DNA of 64,000 nt from the NCBI GenBank assembly GCA_041393395.1, contig JAWKKG010000003.1, positions 124,001-188,000 of the forward strand, in the 5' to 3' direction. Origin of the DNA: JAGQIB01 sp041393395 (GTDB lineage Bacteria > ARS69). The position numbers and the translations under genes were made by a program. The notes below the pieces were generated by a model, which was not told where the DNA came from, made no database searches, and saw nothing but the letters and a program-made list of their open reading frames with translations. Positions 51,215-63,100 of the stretch are shown piece after piece (the stretch's first letter is position 1; each line of letters starts with the position of its first letter).

Positions 51215-51266
51215 CGGCGACAAGCGGTCGTCCGTGTCCCGAACGAAGGGCGTCCGGGGCGTCGAC

Positions 51267-51296
51267 TTGACGGGCCGCGGGGGTTCGGGCGAGATT
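51267..51296 (+). promoter_or_regulatory. Candidate gltA promoter (TTGACG-18-GAGATT)
   Basis: TTGACG (51267-51272) and GAGATT (51291-51296) with an 18-base spacer lie 91 bases before ATG 51387. The -10 shares AGATTG with the acn and 43347 promoters. Confidence 0.45.
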
Positions 51297-51386
51297 GGTC
51301 GCAAGACCGCGCTTCGCCGAAGCCGCGCAGAATCTTCCGTCGCAACTGCCGCCGAACAAGAGAGCAGACCCCTTGGGAGGTCCCCG

Positions 51387-52535
51387 ATGACCCAGCAGGC
51401 GACCGCCTCCCCCTTCGTTCCCGGCCTGGCCGGCGTGATCGCCGCGCAATCCAAGGTCGGGTTCGTGGACGGGGAGAACGGAATCCTCGAATACCGAGGA
51501 ATCCGGATCGAAAACCTGGCCGAACGCAGCACCTTCGAGGAAACAGCGTACCTGCTGCTCTACGGGAAGCTCCCCACGCAGTCGGAGCTGTCGTCGTTCT
51601 CGAGGTCGCTCGAGTCGAACCGGGAAGTGCGTCCCGAGATCCTACGTCTCATTGCGGACTTTCCGCGGGACGGCCATCCGATGGCCGCACTGCAGACCGC
51701 CGTGGGCGCGCTCGGCCTCTACTACCCGCGCGACGGTGCGACGAACGCGAAGCAACGCGACGAGGATGCGCACCGCCTGATCGCGCAGCTCGCCACGATC
51801 TGCGCCGCGGTGGGACGTCACCGCAAGGGGCTCGAGCCCGTCGCGCCGAAGAAGGGCCTTTCGCACGCCGCGAACTTCCTGTGGATGCTGAACGGCGAAG
51901 AGCCGGCGCCCATCCTCGCGAAGACGCTCGACGTCGCGCTGATCCTGCACGCGGAGCACACGCAGAACGCGTCGACGTTCACCTGTCGCGTGATCGGTTC
52001 CACCGAGGCGGATCCGTACGCCGCGGTGTCCGGCGCCCTCGGCTCGCTCGGCGGGCCGTTGCACGGCGGTGCGAACGAGCGCGTGCTCGACATGCTCGAG
52101 GAGATCGGCTCGTCGGCGAAGGCGAAGCCGTGGTTCGAGGACGCGGTCGCGAAGAAGAAGAAGATCATGGGCCTCGGTCACCGCGTCTACAAGGTGAAGG
52201 ACCCGCGCGCTTTCGCGCTGCAGAAGCTCGCCCGCGAGGTGTTCGAGCAGCTCGGATCGACGCCGCTGTACGACATCGCGCAGGAGATCGAGAAGCTCGC
52301 GGCCGAACGCCTCGGCCCCAAGGGCATCTACCCGAACGTCGACTTCTTCTCGGGCACCGTGTACCTCAAGATGGGTCTGGAGCGCGTGCTGTTCACGCCG
52401 ATCTTCGGTGTCGCGCGCGTGGCCGGCTACCTCGGGCACTACCTCGAGCAGATGCAGGACAACCGGATCTTCCGTCCGCGTCAGGAGTATCTCGGGCCGC
52501 ACGATGCGCCGTACGTCCCGATGAACCAGAGGTGA
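51387..52535 (+). CDS. gltA: Citrate synthase
   Basis: The 382-residue enzyme starts at ATG 51387 behind TGGGAGGTCCCCG; the frame is open upstream without a better start. It condenses acetyl-CoA and oxaloacetate to citrate. The catalytic triad is present: His226 in GGPLHGGANE, His265 in GLGHRVYKVKDPRA and Asp319 in YPNVDFFSG. Its length and N-terminus (GLAGVIAAQSKVGFVDGENG) match the short dimeric type rather than the hexameric enterobacterial type. A kinase with an ATP-cone follows on the same strand. Confidence 0.95.
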   Translation: MTQQATASPFVPGLAGVIAAQSKVGFVDGENGILEYRGIRIENLAERSTFEETAYLLLYGKLPTQSELSSFSRSLESNREVRPEILRLIADFPRDGHPMAALQTAVGALGLYYPRDGATNAKQRDEDAHRLIAQLATICAAVGRHRKGLEPVAPKKGLSHAANFLWMLNGEEPAPILAKTLDVALILHAEHTQNASTFTCRVIGSTEADPYAAVSGALGSLGGPLHGGANERVLDMLEEIGSSAKAKPWFEDAVAKKKKIMGLGHRVYKVKDPRAFALQKLAREVFEQLGSTPLYDIAQEIEKLAAERLGPKGIYPNVDFFSGTVYLKMGLERVLFTPIFGVARVAGYLGHYLEQMQDNRIFRPRQEYLGPHDAPYVPMNQR

Positions 52536-52626
52536 GCGAGTCCGGCGCCGCGGCGCCGGCCGTCGATGATCGTTCGCGTGCGGTCCGGGGCCCGAGGCTC
52601 CGGACCGTCGCGGTTCCGGAGGTTTC

Positions 52627-53964
52627 GTGACTCCCGAAGTCCGCCAGATCTTCAAGCGGAACGGCAGCCTGGTCCCCTGGGATCGGGAGCGGGTCGTCGT
52701 GGCGATCTACAAGGCGGCCGCCGCGATCGGGGGCCACGACCGCGCTCTGTCGGAGAAGCTCGCGGATCAGGTCGAACGCGCGCTGGAGGCGACGTACTCC
52801 GACGACGACCCGCCGACCGTCGAGGAAGTCCAGGACGTGGTGGAGCGCGTTCTCATCAAGGCCGGACACGCCGCCACCGCGAAGGCGTACATCGTGTACC
52901 GTCACGAGCGCGCCAAGATGCGCAGCGCGCGGCGGACGGACCGGGTGGATCTCATCCCGTACAAGCCGATGTGGCAGGCGCTGGACTGGGCCTTGGCGCA
53001 CGACTGCGAGACCGTGGACAAGCTGAACGCCACGGTCCGGGAGGGAAGGCTGCCGCACCTCATCGCGGCCGCGAACGCGCGCTACGAGGGCATTCTCGAC
53101 GACGCGGCGAACGCGATTCTCGAACGCCGCGACCGGCTGCGCTTCATCATCGTGGCGGGCCCGAGCTCCTCCGGCAAGACGACGACCACGCACAAGATCG
53201 CGGAGCGCCTGGAGAAGCACGGTCTGCACGTGATTCCGATGTCGCTGGACAACTACTTCTTCGATCTCGAGATGCACCCCCAGGACGAGTTCGGCGACCA
53301 CGACTTCGAGACGCCGGAGGCGATGGATCTGCCGCTGATCAACCGTCACCTCGCGGCGCTGGACGAGGGTCGGGGAATCGACATGCCGCGCTACGACTTC
53401 AAGGCCGGCGTGCGCACCGAGGAGAAGATCCGGTTCGAGCCGAGGCGGGATTCGCTGATCCTGCTCGACACGCTCCACGGACTCTACGGCGGACTCACCG
53501 AGGCGGTGCCCGACGAGCACAAGTTCCGCGTGTACATCGAGACGATCGGTCAGCTCCGCACGAACGAGGGACGCTGGATGCGCTGGACCGACGTTCGCCT
53601 GCTGCGGCGCATGATCCGCGACTCGCAGCATCGCGGCTACTCGCCGGAAAAGACGATCCTGCACTGGCACTACGTGCGTCGCTCCGAGCTCAAGCACATC
53701 ATTCCGTACCACGGCAATGCGGACTTCGTGGTGAACAGTTCCCTCGCGTACGAGCTGCCGTACCTCAAGCGGCACTGCTTCGCGGCGTTCGAGCCGTTCC
53801 TCGCGACGTACCGCGGCGATCCCAGCCGACTGGACGGCGTGATCCGCGCGGAGCGGGTCCAGCGCCTGCTCGCGTCGATCGCCGACGTCGAGAACGACGA
53901 CCTCGTCCCGCCGACCTCGCTGCTGCGCGAGTTCATCGGCGGCAGCGCCTACGACGTGCACTAG
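52627..53964 (+). CDS. ATP-cone fused to uridine-kinase-like P-loop domain
   Basis: The 445-residue protein starts at GTG 52627 behind GGAGGTTTC. Residues 4-95 are an ATP-cone (VRQIFKRNGSLVPWDRERVV; ALEATYSDDDPPTVEEVQDV), the allosteric nucleotide-sensing domain of ribonucleotide reductases and NrdR. From about residue 165 a P-loop kinase of the uridine kinase/phosphoribulokinase group follows: VAGPSSSGKTTTTHK with Lys184, MSLDNYFFDLEMHPQDEFGD and PRYDFKAGVRTEEKI. This predicts a nucleotide-regulated small-molecule kinase. The fusion is unusual. The MDR gene follows 10 bases later. Confidence 0.86.
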   Translation: MTPEVRQIFKRNGSLVPWDRERVVVAIYKAAAAIGGHDRALSEKLADQVERALEATYSDDDPPTVEEVQDVVERVLIKAGHAATAKAYIVYRHERAKMRSARRTDRVDLIPYKPMWQALDWALAHDCETVDKLNATVREGRLPHLIAAANARYEGILDDAANAILERRDRLRFIIVAGPSSSGKTTTTHKIAERLEKHGLHVIPMSLDNYFFDLEMHPQDEFGDHDFETPEAMDLPLINRHLAALDEGRGIDMPRYDFKAGVRTEEKIRFEPRRDSLILLDTLHGLYGGLTEAVPDEHKFRVYIETIGQLRTNEGRWMRWTDVRLLRRMIRDSQHRGYSPEKTILHWHYVRRSELKHIIPYHGNADFVVNSSLAYELPYLKRHCFAAFEPFLATYRGDPSRLDGVIRAERVQRLLASIADVENDDLVPPTSLLREFIGGSAYDVH

Positions 53965-53974
53965 GAGAGCGGAG

Positions 53975-54915
53975 TTGAGCACCGGGGTGGAAACCGTGAA
54001 GGCGGTCGAGTGGGTACTGGAAGGCGCGGGGCGACTCGGTCGCAACGTCGCGCAATTGCCGAGCCCGGCCGCGGGCGAGATCCTCGTGGCCACGATGATG
54101 GGCGCGATCAGTCCGGGGGCGGAGCGCGTGCTGCTGCACGGAACGTCGCCGCTCGTGGGCGAGGGCGGGTATCCGTACCAGCCCGGCTACCTGAACGTCG
54201 TCCGGATCCTGGACGCGGCGGACCGCACGCTCGTGGGCGAGCGCGGTATCGCGATCCTCGGGCACCGGGACTTCGCACTCGTGCCGTACGCGAAGTTCGT
54301 TCGCATCCCGTCCAACGTCACCGACGAGAACGCGATGCTCGGCGTCCTCGCGGCCGACGCGCGCAACGCGATCGAGATCGCGAGCGTCGGGCCCAAGGAC
54401 CGCTGCCTCGTGATCGGCGGCGGCATCCTCGGCGTGCTCACGGCGTGGGAGCTCTGCCACCGCACGAACGAAGAAGTGCGGATCGTGGAGCGGGATCCGG
54501 CGCGGCGCGAACTGATCCAGGGCATCCGCTTTCCGCGGAACGTCGCGCGGGACGCCGAGCCCGGCAACGCGAAGTGGCATTTCGTGTTCGACTGTGCGAA
54601 CGGGAGCGACGCCTTCGATCTCGCCCAGCAGGTCGCGCGGCCCGGGGCGTCGATCGTGCTCGTGGCCGACGGGTCCCACGAGAAGTACTCGCTGTCCCCG
54701 CAGTTCTTCGCGAAGGGTCTCTACCTCGGCAAGACGGACGCGAACCCCGACCTGCGGTCGTTCCTCGCGGAGTGGTTCTCGCGGCACGAGGATCGGGATT
54801 CGCTGCTGGACGCGGCGTTCCGCGACGAGATCCGGTTCACGGACTATCCGCAGGCGTACCTCGAGGCGCTGCTCGGGCCGCCCGAGCGTCGGCGCGGCCT
54901 GCTGCCGCGCGTGCG

Positions 54916-54925
<10 letters not shown>
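53975..54925 (+). CDS. MDR-superfamily dehydrogenase-like protein without zinc site
   Basis: The 316-residue protein is read from TTG 53975, with GGAG seven bases upstream and 10 bases after the kinase stop. It has the medium-chain dehydrogenase plan: SPAAGEILVATMMGAISPGA, YPYQPGYLNVVRILDA, a Rossmann nucleotide loop (CLVIGGGILGVLTAWELC) and VFDCANGSDAFDLAQQVARP. The zinc-binding Cys and GHE motifs are missing, as in zinc-independent quinone-reductase-like members. Substrate unknown. It likely works with the upstream kinase. Its last 10 bases overlap the convergent hybrid kinase gene. Confidence 0.82.
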
Positions 54926-57165
<2,240 letters not shown>

Positions 57166-57169
57166 CGGT

Positions 57170-58327
57170 CTAGCGCGGGTTGCCGATCGCCACGCCCGTG
57201 AACGTCTGGTTCACGTGCATCCCGTTGTACTGCTCCCCGTAGGTCGCGAAGCCCACCACGTTGTTCGCGCGCATCACCTCGGAGATCGACTGCCGGAGCT
57301 TGCGCTGGTCCATCTCCACCTCGCGGAACAGGCAGTCGCACCCGATCACGAGCGCCGGGTCTCCGATGCGCTGGCGGACTCCCGCGAACGTCTCCTGCAG
57401 GTTGTCGAGCATGTTCTCGCCCTGCGCGACGGACATGACGACGCCTTCGTCGATCGCGCACGCGAAGAGGAGCGAACGATCCTCGTCGATCGTCATGATC
57501 GAACGCACGTACTGCACGCCGCCCACCTTCACGACCACGGGATGCGCGGCGAACACGTCGGACGAGAGGTCCTTGGCGTCGATGCCCACGATCTTGGCGT
57601 ACTCCTCGGCTGCGGGAGCGCCGTTGATCTCGAAGACGCGGCGATTCGCAGGGTCGGCGCCCGTCACCACGAGCTTCGTGTCCGAGCTCGCGAAGTGCTG
57701 GGTCTTGAACACGTGGAACGGAAGAGAAGTCTGCACGAGTGCGAGGAGCGCGTGATTGCTGCGGAACTCACCGTTCACCCAGACCCAGGTCTGCTCGAAC
57801 TTCGCGTCGTCGGCCGCGGATCCGCCGAACAGCGGAATGCCGTCGAGACCGCGGTTGAGTCCGTTGACGATCGTCTCCTCGCTCTGCGAGAGGCCGTCGA
57901 TGAGAAGGAACGCGAAGGTGTCCTGGGGCGTCGGCGCCGGGCCCCTCTCGGCCATGCGGCGGCGGAGCTCGACCGTCGCCTTCTGGCCGTCGGCCATGGG
58001 CACCTGGCTCAGATCGGAGAGGGCCACGGTCTCCACGCGGAACTCGCTCTTCGAGAACGAGAAACCGGTGATGGATCCGTTCCGGTAGCCCTCCGGACCG
58101 ATCTCGCCCGCCGTGGTGCAACCGATCACCGGCTGCGAACCGAACCGCTCGCGGATCGCCTCGCCCAGCGCCTGCCGGTCGAGCTTGCTGGACGCGAAGA
58201 AGACGTTCAGGGCGGCGTCTTCGCGCGCGATCTGCGAATGCAGCTCGGCGACGGCCTGGGCGGCGTTCTCGCTCACACCCACACCGGTCCGGACAGGGCC
58301 GACGGCACGGCTCGCGGTTCGTTCCAT
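57170..58327 (-). CDS. FIST sensory domain protein
   Basis: The 385-residue protein starts at ATG 58327 behind GGGAGGAGG. It contains both FIST halves: FIST N with LNVFFASSKLDRQALGEAIR and PVIGCTTAGEIGPEGY, and FIST C with YVRSIMTIDEDRSLLFACAI, GENMLDNLQETF and LVIGCDCLFREVEM. FIST domains are thought to bind small ligands such as amino acids. The gene is four bases upstream of a hybrid histidine kinase, so the pair likely forms a two-protein sensor. There is no signal peptide. Confidence 0.92.
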   Translation of the reverse strand: MERTASRAVGPVRTGVGVSENAAQAVAELHSQIAREDAALNVFFASSKLDRQALGEAIRERFGSQPVIGCTTAGEIGPEGYRNGSITGFSFSKSEFRVETVALSDLSQVPMADGQKATVELRRRMAERGPAPTPQDTFAFLLIDGLSQSEETIVNGLNRGLDGIPLFGGSAADDAKFEQTWVWVNGEFRSNHALLALVQTSLPFHVFKTQHFASSDTKLVVTGADPANRRVFEINGAPAAEEYAKIVGIDAKDLSSDVFAAHPVVVKVGGVQYVRSIMTIDEDRSLLFACAIDEGVVMSVAQGENMLDNLQETFAGVRQRIGDPALVIGCDCLFREVEMDQRKLRQSISEVMRANNVVGFATYGEQYNGMHVNQTFTGVAIGNPR

Positions 58328-58461
58328 GGAATCCTCCTCCCGAGGGGGCTTCGAAAGGTAGTCGGCGGTCACAGAATGGAGCTTGAGGCTCGGGACTGCT
58401 CAAGACAAGATCCCGGAACGCCGATTTTCCAGGCCGGGCCCCTTTCTCCGGGTGAAACTGC

Positions 58462-60021
58462 GTGTCCATCCGCCAAGATCCGCCGGTGACCGACGTCGTG
58501 GCAGGAGCCCGCGTCGTGATCGCCGACGACGACCCGATCATGCAGGCCGTCTGCGGCGCCGTGCTCGAGGAGCTCGGCTGCGAGGTGCGCCTGGCCCGGG
58601 ACGGCATCGAGGCGGAGACGCTGGGCTGTGCGGATGACCTCGACATGGTTCTGCTGGACCTCGAGATGCCCGAGCGCAGCGGTCTGGAGGTCCTCCAGAC
58701 GATCCGCTCCTCGGACCACGGTCGCTACATTCCGGTCGTCGTGATCACGGGCTCGGATGCGGAAGCCGACATCTCCCGCGCGTTCGAGCTCGGCGCCACG
58801 GACTTCGTCACCAAGCCGTTTCAGCCCGCGATCCTGCGCAACCGGCTCCGGTTCATCCTCAAGGCATACCGGGCTCAGGAGGAGCGGCGGCACCTCGAGG
58901 ACCATCTTCGTCAGACGCAGAAAATGGAGGCGCTCGGAACGCTCGCGGGCGGCGTGGCCCACGACTTCAACAACGTGCTCGCCGCGATTCTCGGGAGCGC
59001 CGAGCTGGCGGCCGAGCAGGTGGACCCCGAGAGCCGGGTCTACAAGTCGATCGACCGGATCCTGCGCGCCGGGAATCGCGCGCGGGAACTGGTGCGTCAG
59101 ATTCTTGCGTTCGCGCGCAAGGACCAAGCGGAGTTCCGGGCCGTGGACGTGTCGGAGATCGTGCACGAGGCGATCGACCTGGTGCGGGCGGCGGTCTCGG
59201 GCAAGACCCAGCTCGTCTTCGATCCGGTGTGCGAGCCGCTCGTGGTGCGGGGCGATCCGACCCAGCTCTCGCAGGTGCTCGTGAACCTCTGCACGAACGC
59301 TTCCCACGCGCTCGCCGAAGACGGCGGAGAGATCCGACTCTCGGTTCAAGGAATCGACCTCGATCTGCCGATCCCGAATGGACCGAAGGGGCTCGGACCG
59401 GGTCGCTACGCCGTGGTCACCGTTCAGGACGACGGCTGCGGCATGCCGCCGGAGGTTCGCGCCCGGATCTTCGAGCCGTTCTTCACCACGAAGGAAGTGG
59501 GCCGCGGCACGGGGATGGGCCTCTCGGTCGTCTACGGGATCATCGCCGATCACGGCGGCGCGATCATCGTGGACAGCGAGGTGAACGTCGGCACGACGTT
59601 CCGCGTGTTCCTCCCCCTGACGGACCAGGAGACCGAGGTGACGAACGGAGACGAGCGACCCACGAGCGCCCGGACCGCCGTCCGTGTACTCGTGGTGGAC
59701 GACGAGGCGGACATCCGCGACATGACCGAGGACATGCTCGACGTCCTCGGCTACGACGCGATCGCGGTCGGCAGCGCGGAAGATGCGCTCCGCGTCGTCC
59801 GCGAGGACACCACGGTCGCCGCGGTCATCACCGACTACTCCATGCCGGGCATGTCCGGCGCCGATCTCGCGCGCGAGCTCCATGCCCTGCGCTCGACCCT
59901 CCCCGTGGTCCTCTGGTCCGGAAACGCCGACAACGGCGACATGCCCGGGATCGCGGCCACCCTCGTGAAGCCGGTGTCCATGAACACGCTCGCCAAGACG
60001 CTGAGCGAGGTCCTCGGCTAG
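58462..60021 (+). CDS. Receiver-histidine kinase-receiver protein
   Basis: The 519-residue protein starts at GTG 58462. It has a receiver (about 17-133) with acidic pair and Asp66 (VLLDLEMPERSG), a kinase core with His167 (GGVAHDFNNVLAAILG), an ATPase domain (LVNLCTNASHALAE, RGTGMGLSVVYGII), and a second receiver (about 405-519) with Asp458 (VITDYSMPGMSG). It is soluble. It is divergent from the FIST/hybrid-kinase pair, 134 bases away, and could be an upstream or downstream member of the same relay. Confidence 0.92.
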   Translation: MSIRQDPPVTDVVAGARVVIADDDPIMQAVCGAVLEELGCEVRLARDGIEAETLGCADDLDMVLLDLEMPERSGLEVLQTIRSSDHGRYIPVVVITGSDAEADISRAFELGATDFVTKPFQPAILRNRLRFILKAYRAQEERRHLEDHLRQTQKMEALGTLAGGVAHDFNNVLAAILGSAELAAEQVDPESRVYKSIDRILRAGNRARELVRQILAFARKDQAEFRAVDVSEIVHEAIDLVRAAVSGKTQLVFDPVCEPLVVRGDPTQLSQVLVNLCTNASHALAEDGGEIRLSVQGIDLDLPIPNGPKGLGPGRYAVVTVQDDGCGMPPEVRARIFEPFFTTKEVGRGTGMGLSVVYGIIADHGGAIIVDSEVNVGTTFRVFLPLTDQETEVTNGDERPTSARTAVRVLVVDDEADIRDMTEDMLDVLGYDAIAVGSAEDALRVVREDTTVAAVITDYSMPGMSGADLARELHALRSTLPVVLWSGNADNGDMPGIAATLVKPVSMNTLAKTLSEVLG

Positions 60022-60155
60022 CCGACGTTTGCACATCCTCGCGTCCCTTCGCCGCGGACAGCTCGGTTCTCCGAAAAGACCGACGGATTCGGTGGAATCG
60101 CGCCTCCCTCGCGCCGATACCCGAAGAGCCGGGTTCACGTTCGCCGAGGGGAATC

Positions 60156-63100
60156 GTGCCGTCTCGACCGTCGCTATTGCTTCGATCGCTGCTCTTGCTG
60201 GGGGTCGCGACCGCGCTCTTCGCCGCGCCGGCATCCGCGCAGTCCATCCACTACACCGTGGTGACGGACCAGGATACCTATCTCGAGCAGAACAACCCGA
60301 CCACCCCGCACGGCACGGAACAGACGTTCCTCGCCCAGCGGAAGGCCGGCGATCAGTTCTGGCCGCTGATCGGATTCGATCTCTCCGCGATCCCTTCCGG
60401 CGCTCTGGTCGACTCCGCGTACCTCGACGTGTACGTGACCCGTGAAGACAACACGGGTCTGCCGGTCGAGGTGCGCCGCGTGACCGGCGCCTGGACGGAG
60501 AGTTCCACCTGGAACAGCGCGGCGGCCCTCGTGGACACCACGGTGGTGTGGGGCAGCTTCGCGCCCGTCGCCAAGAACGCGCACTACCTCGTGGACGTGA
60601 CGGGTCTCGCGCGCGCCTGGATCGAGGACGGAGTTCCGGCCGAGGGCCTCGCGCTGCTACCCACGTCGCCGGATCGGGACTCGGCCTACCAGAGCCGGGA
60701 GTTCGGCGGCACGCAGCGTCATGCCCGCCTCGAGCTGTACGTCAGTCCGGCGGTGGATCTCGCCGTCTCCAAGACCGCGGATCTGCTGCAGCCGGCGGAA
60801 GGCGACACGGTCCGCTTCACGGTGGAGATCTCGAACGCCGGCCCGGAGGACGCGACCGGTGTGGTGGTGAGCGATCTCCTCCCCGCCGGTCTCGACTACG
60901 TGACCCACGCCCAGACGGACGGCTCCTGGTCCAAGGCGACCGGTGACTGGACGATCGGCGCGCTCGCGGCCGGGAAGACCGCCTCGCTGTTCTTCGTGAC
61001 GGAGGTGGCAGCGGGAACGGCGGGCACCTCCCTCACGAACACGGCGACGTTGACCGCGGTCGACCAGCTCGACACGACCGCCGCCGACGACACGTCGTCG
61101 GTCACCGTGGACGTGCAGGACGCCACGGTGAATGGCATCGACATCCAGGTGATCAAGACCGTCGATCGTCGCTCCGCGAAGGTCGGTGACGAAGTGACGT
61201 TCTCGATCCTCGCGCGCAACAACGGGACGTCGCAGGCGTGGAACATCTCGATCGAGGACATCCTGCCCGCCGGCCTCACGTACGTGAGCTCGACCTCCAC
61301 GCGCGGCTTCTACGACCCGAACTCCGGTGTCTGGTTCATCTTCACCTTCACGGGCGGTGACAGCGGACGTCTCGAGATCACCGCCTCGGTCGATCCGGGG
61401 ACCGGCGCGCAGACGCTCGTGAACACCGCGAGCCTCACGAGCCTCACCGGGACGGACCTGAACCCGGACAACGATGCGGACGCCGACTCCGTCTTCGTGC
61501 TCGACACGGATCTCGTGCTCACGAAGACCGTCGACCTCGCGAATCCGGAGGAGGGCCAGCCGGTCCGCTTCCGCATCGACGTGGAGAACCTGGGTCCCAC
61601 GATCGCGCCGAACGTGGCGATCGCGGACTCGCTCCCGGCAGGGCTCACGTGGCTCGCGGACAGCACGAGCCAGGGCACGGTCTCCTCCGGCACCGGCATC
61701 TGGACCCTCGGCAACGTGGACGTCGGCGAGACGCAGAGTCTCTGGATCACCGCGTCTCCGGATCCGGGAACCGCCGGCCAGACACTGCGCAACGCGGCCG
61801 GCATCGTGGCGAGCGACGCCTCGGATCCCACGCCGGACGACGACGTCGCCGAGGCTTCGGTCGTGGTCGCGTCCGCCGACCTCGTGGCCGGCATCGCGGT
61901 GGACGATCCGCAGCCGGTGGCCGGCGCGACCGTGACGTTCACGCTGACGGCCACGAACGACGGCCCGAGCGACGCCACGGGGGTGATCTTCCGCACAGAC
62001 CTCCCGACCGGCCTCACGTACCTCGCGGACCGCCCCGACGTGGGCACGTTCGACTCGGGCACCGGCGTCTGGAGTCTCGGATCCCTCCTGAACGGCGACA
62101 CCGTGGCGCTCGAGATCGACGCCCAGGTCGATCCGGGCACCACCGGTCAGACGATCCTGGTTCCCGTGGGACGCTCGGACTCCTCGCCGGCCGATCCGGC
62201 GGGCGGCAACGATCAGGACACGGTGGCGGTCTACGTCGCGGGGGCGGACCTCGCCGTGACCAAGACCGTGTCGAAGCCGGAGGCGAACGAGGGCGAGAAC
62301 GTCATCTGGACCGTGACGGTCGCGAACGAGGGTCTGCTCGACGCGACATCCGTCGCGGTCGCGGACACGCTGCCGGCCGGCCTCTCGTTCGTGAGCGCGA
62401 CACCGAGCGTGGGCGCGTACGACGAGCTCACCGGCATCTGGACGGTGGGCGCGGTGGACTCCGGCGCGATCCACACGCTCGCGATCCTCACGCAGGTCGC
62501 GCCCGGCGCGGTGGGCACGACGATCGTGAACCGCGCCGAGGTGCTCTCGTCCGGCGTGGTGGATCCGTCGCCCGCGAACGATGCGGCCGCCGACTCCGTG
62601 TACGTCCCGGCGGCGGACCTCGTGGTCGGGAAGACCGTCAACAATCCGAACCCCGTCGTGCTTTCCACGATCCAGTTCACGGTGCAGGTCACGAACAACG
62701 GCCCGGACGACGCGACGAACGTGGAGATCACGGATACGTTCCCGGGCGGCCTGAACTTCGTGAGTTCGAGTCCGAGCCAGGGCACGTACGCGTCCGGCAC
62801 CGGGATCTGGACCGTGGGCACGGTGCCCTCCGGCGGCAGCGTCTCGCTCGGGCTGCAGGCCTCGGTCCCGCTCGCGGCCCTCGGCCAGCGCTACGTGAAC
62901 TACGCCGATCTCACCGCGGTGGACCAGGCGGACCCGGCCACCGGCGCCGAGAGCGACAGCGCCGTGGTCCAGGTGCAGGGCGTCCTTCCGATCGAGCAGG
63001 CGGATCTCACGCTCGCGAAGACCGTCAACTCGCCGACGCCCTCGGAAGGCGACACGGTGCGCTGGCAGATCGTGCTCACGAACGACGGACCGGACGTGGC

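Noticed and set aside
60657..62474. 605-codon minus-strand ORF opposite the DUF11 repeats
   Set aside because: Shadow caused by repeat composition; no start site or domain.
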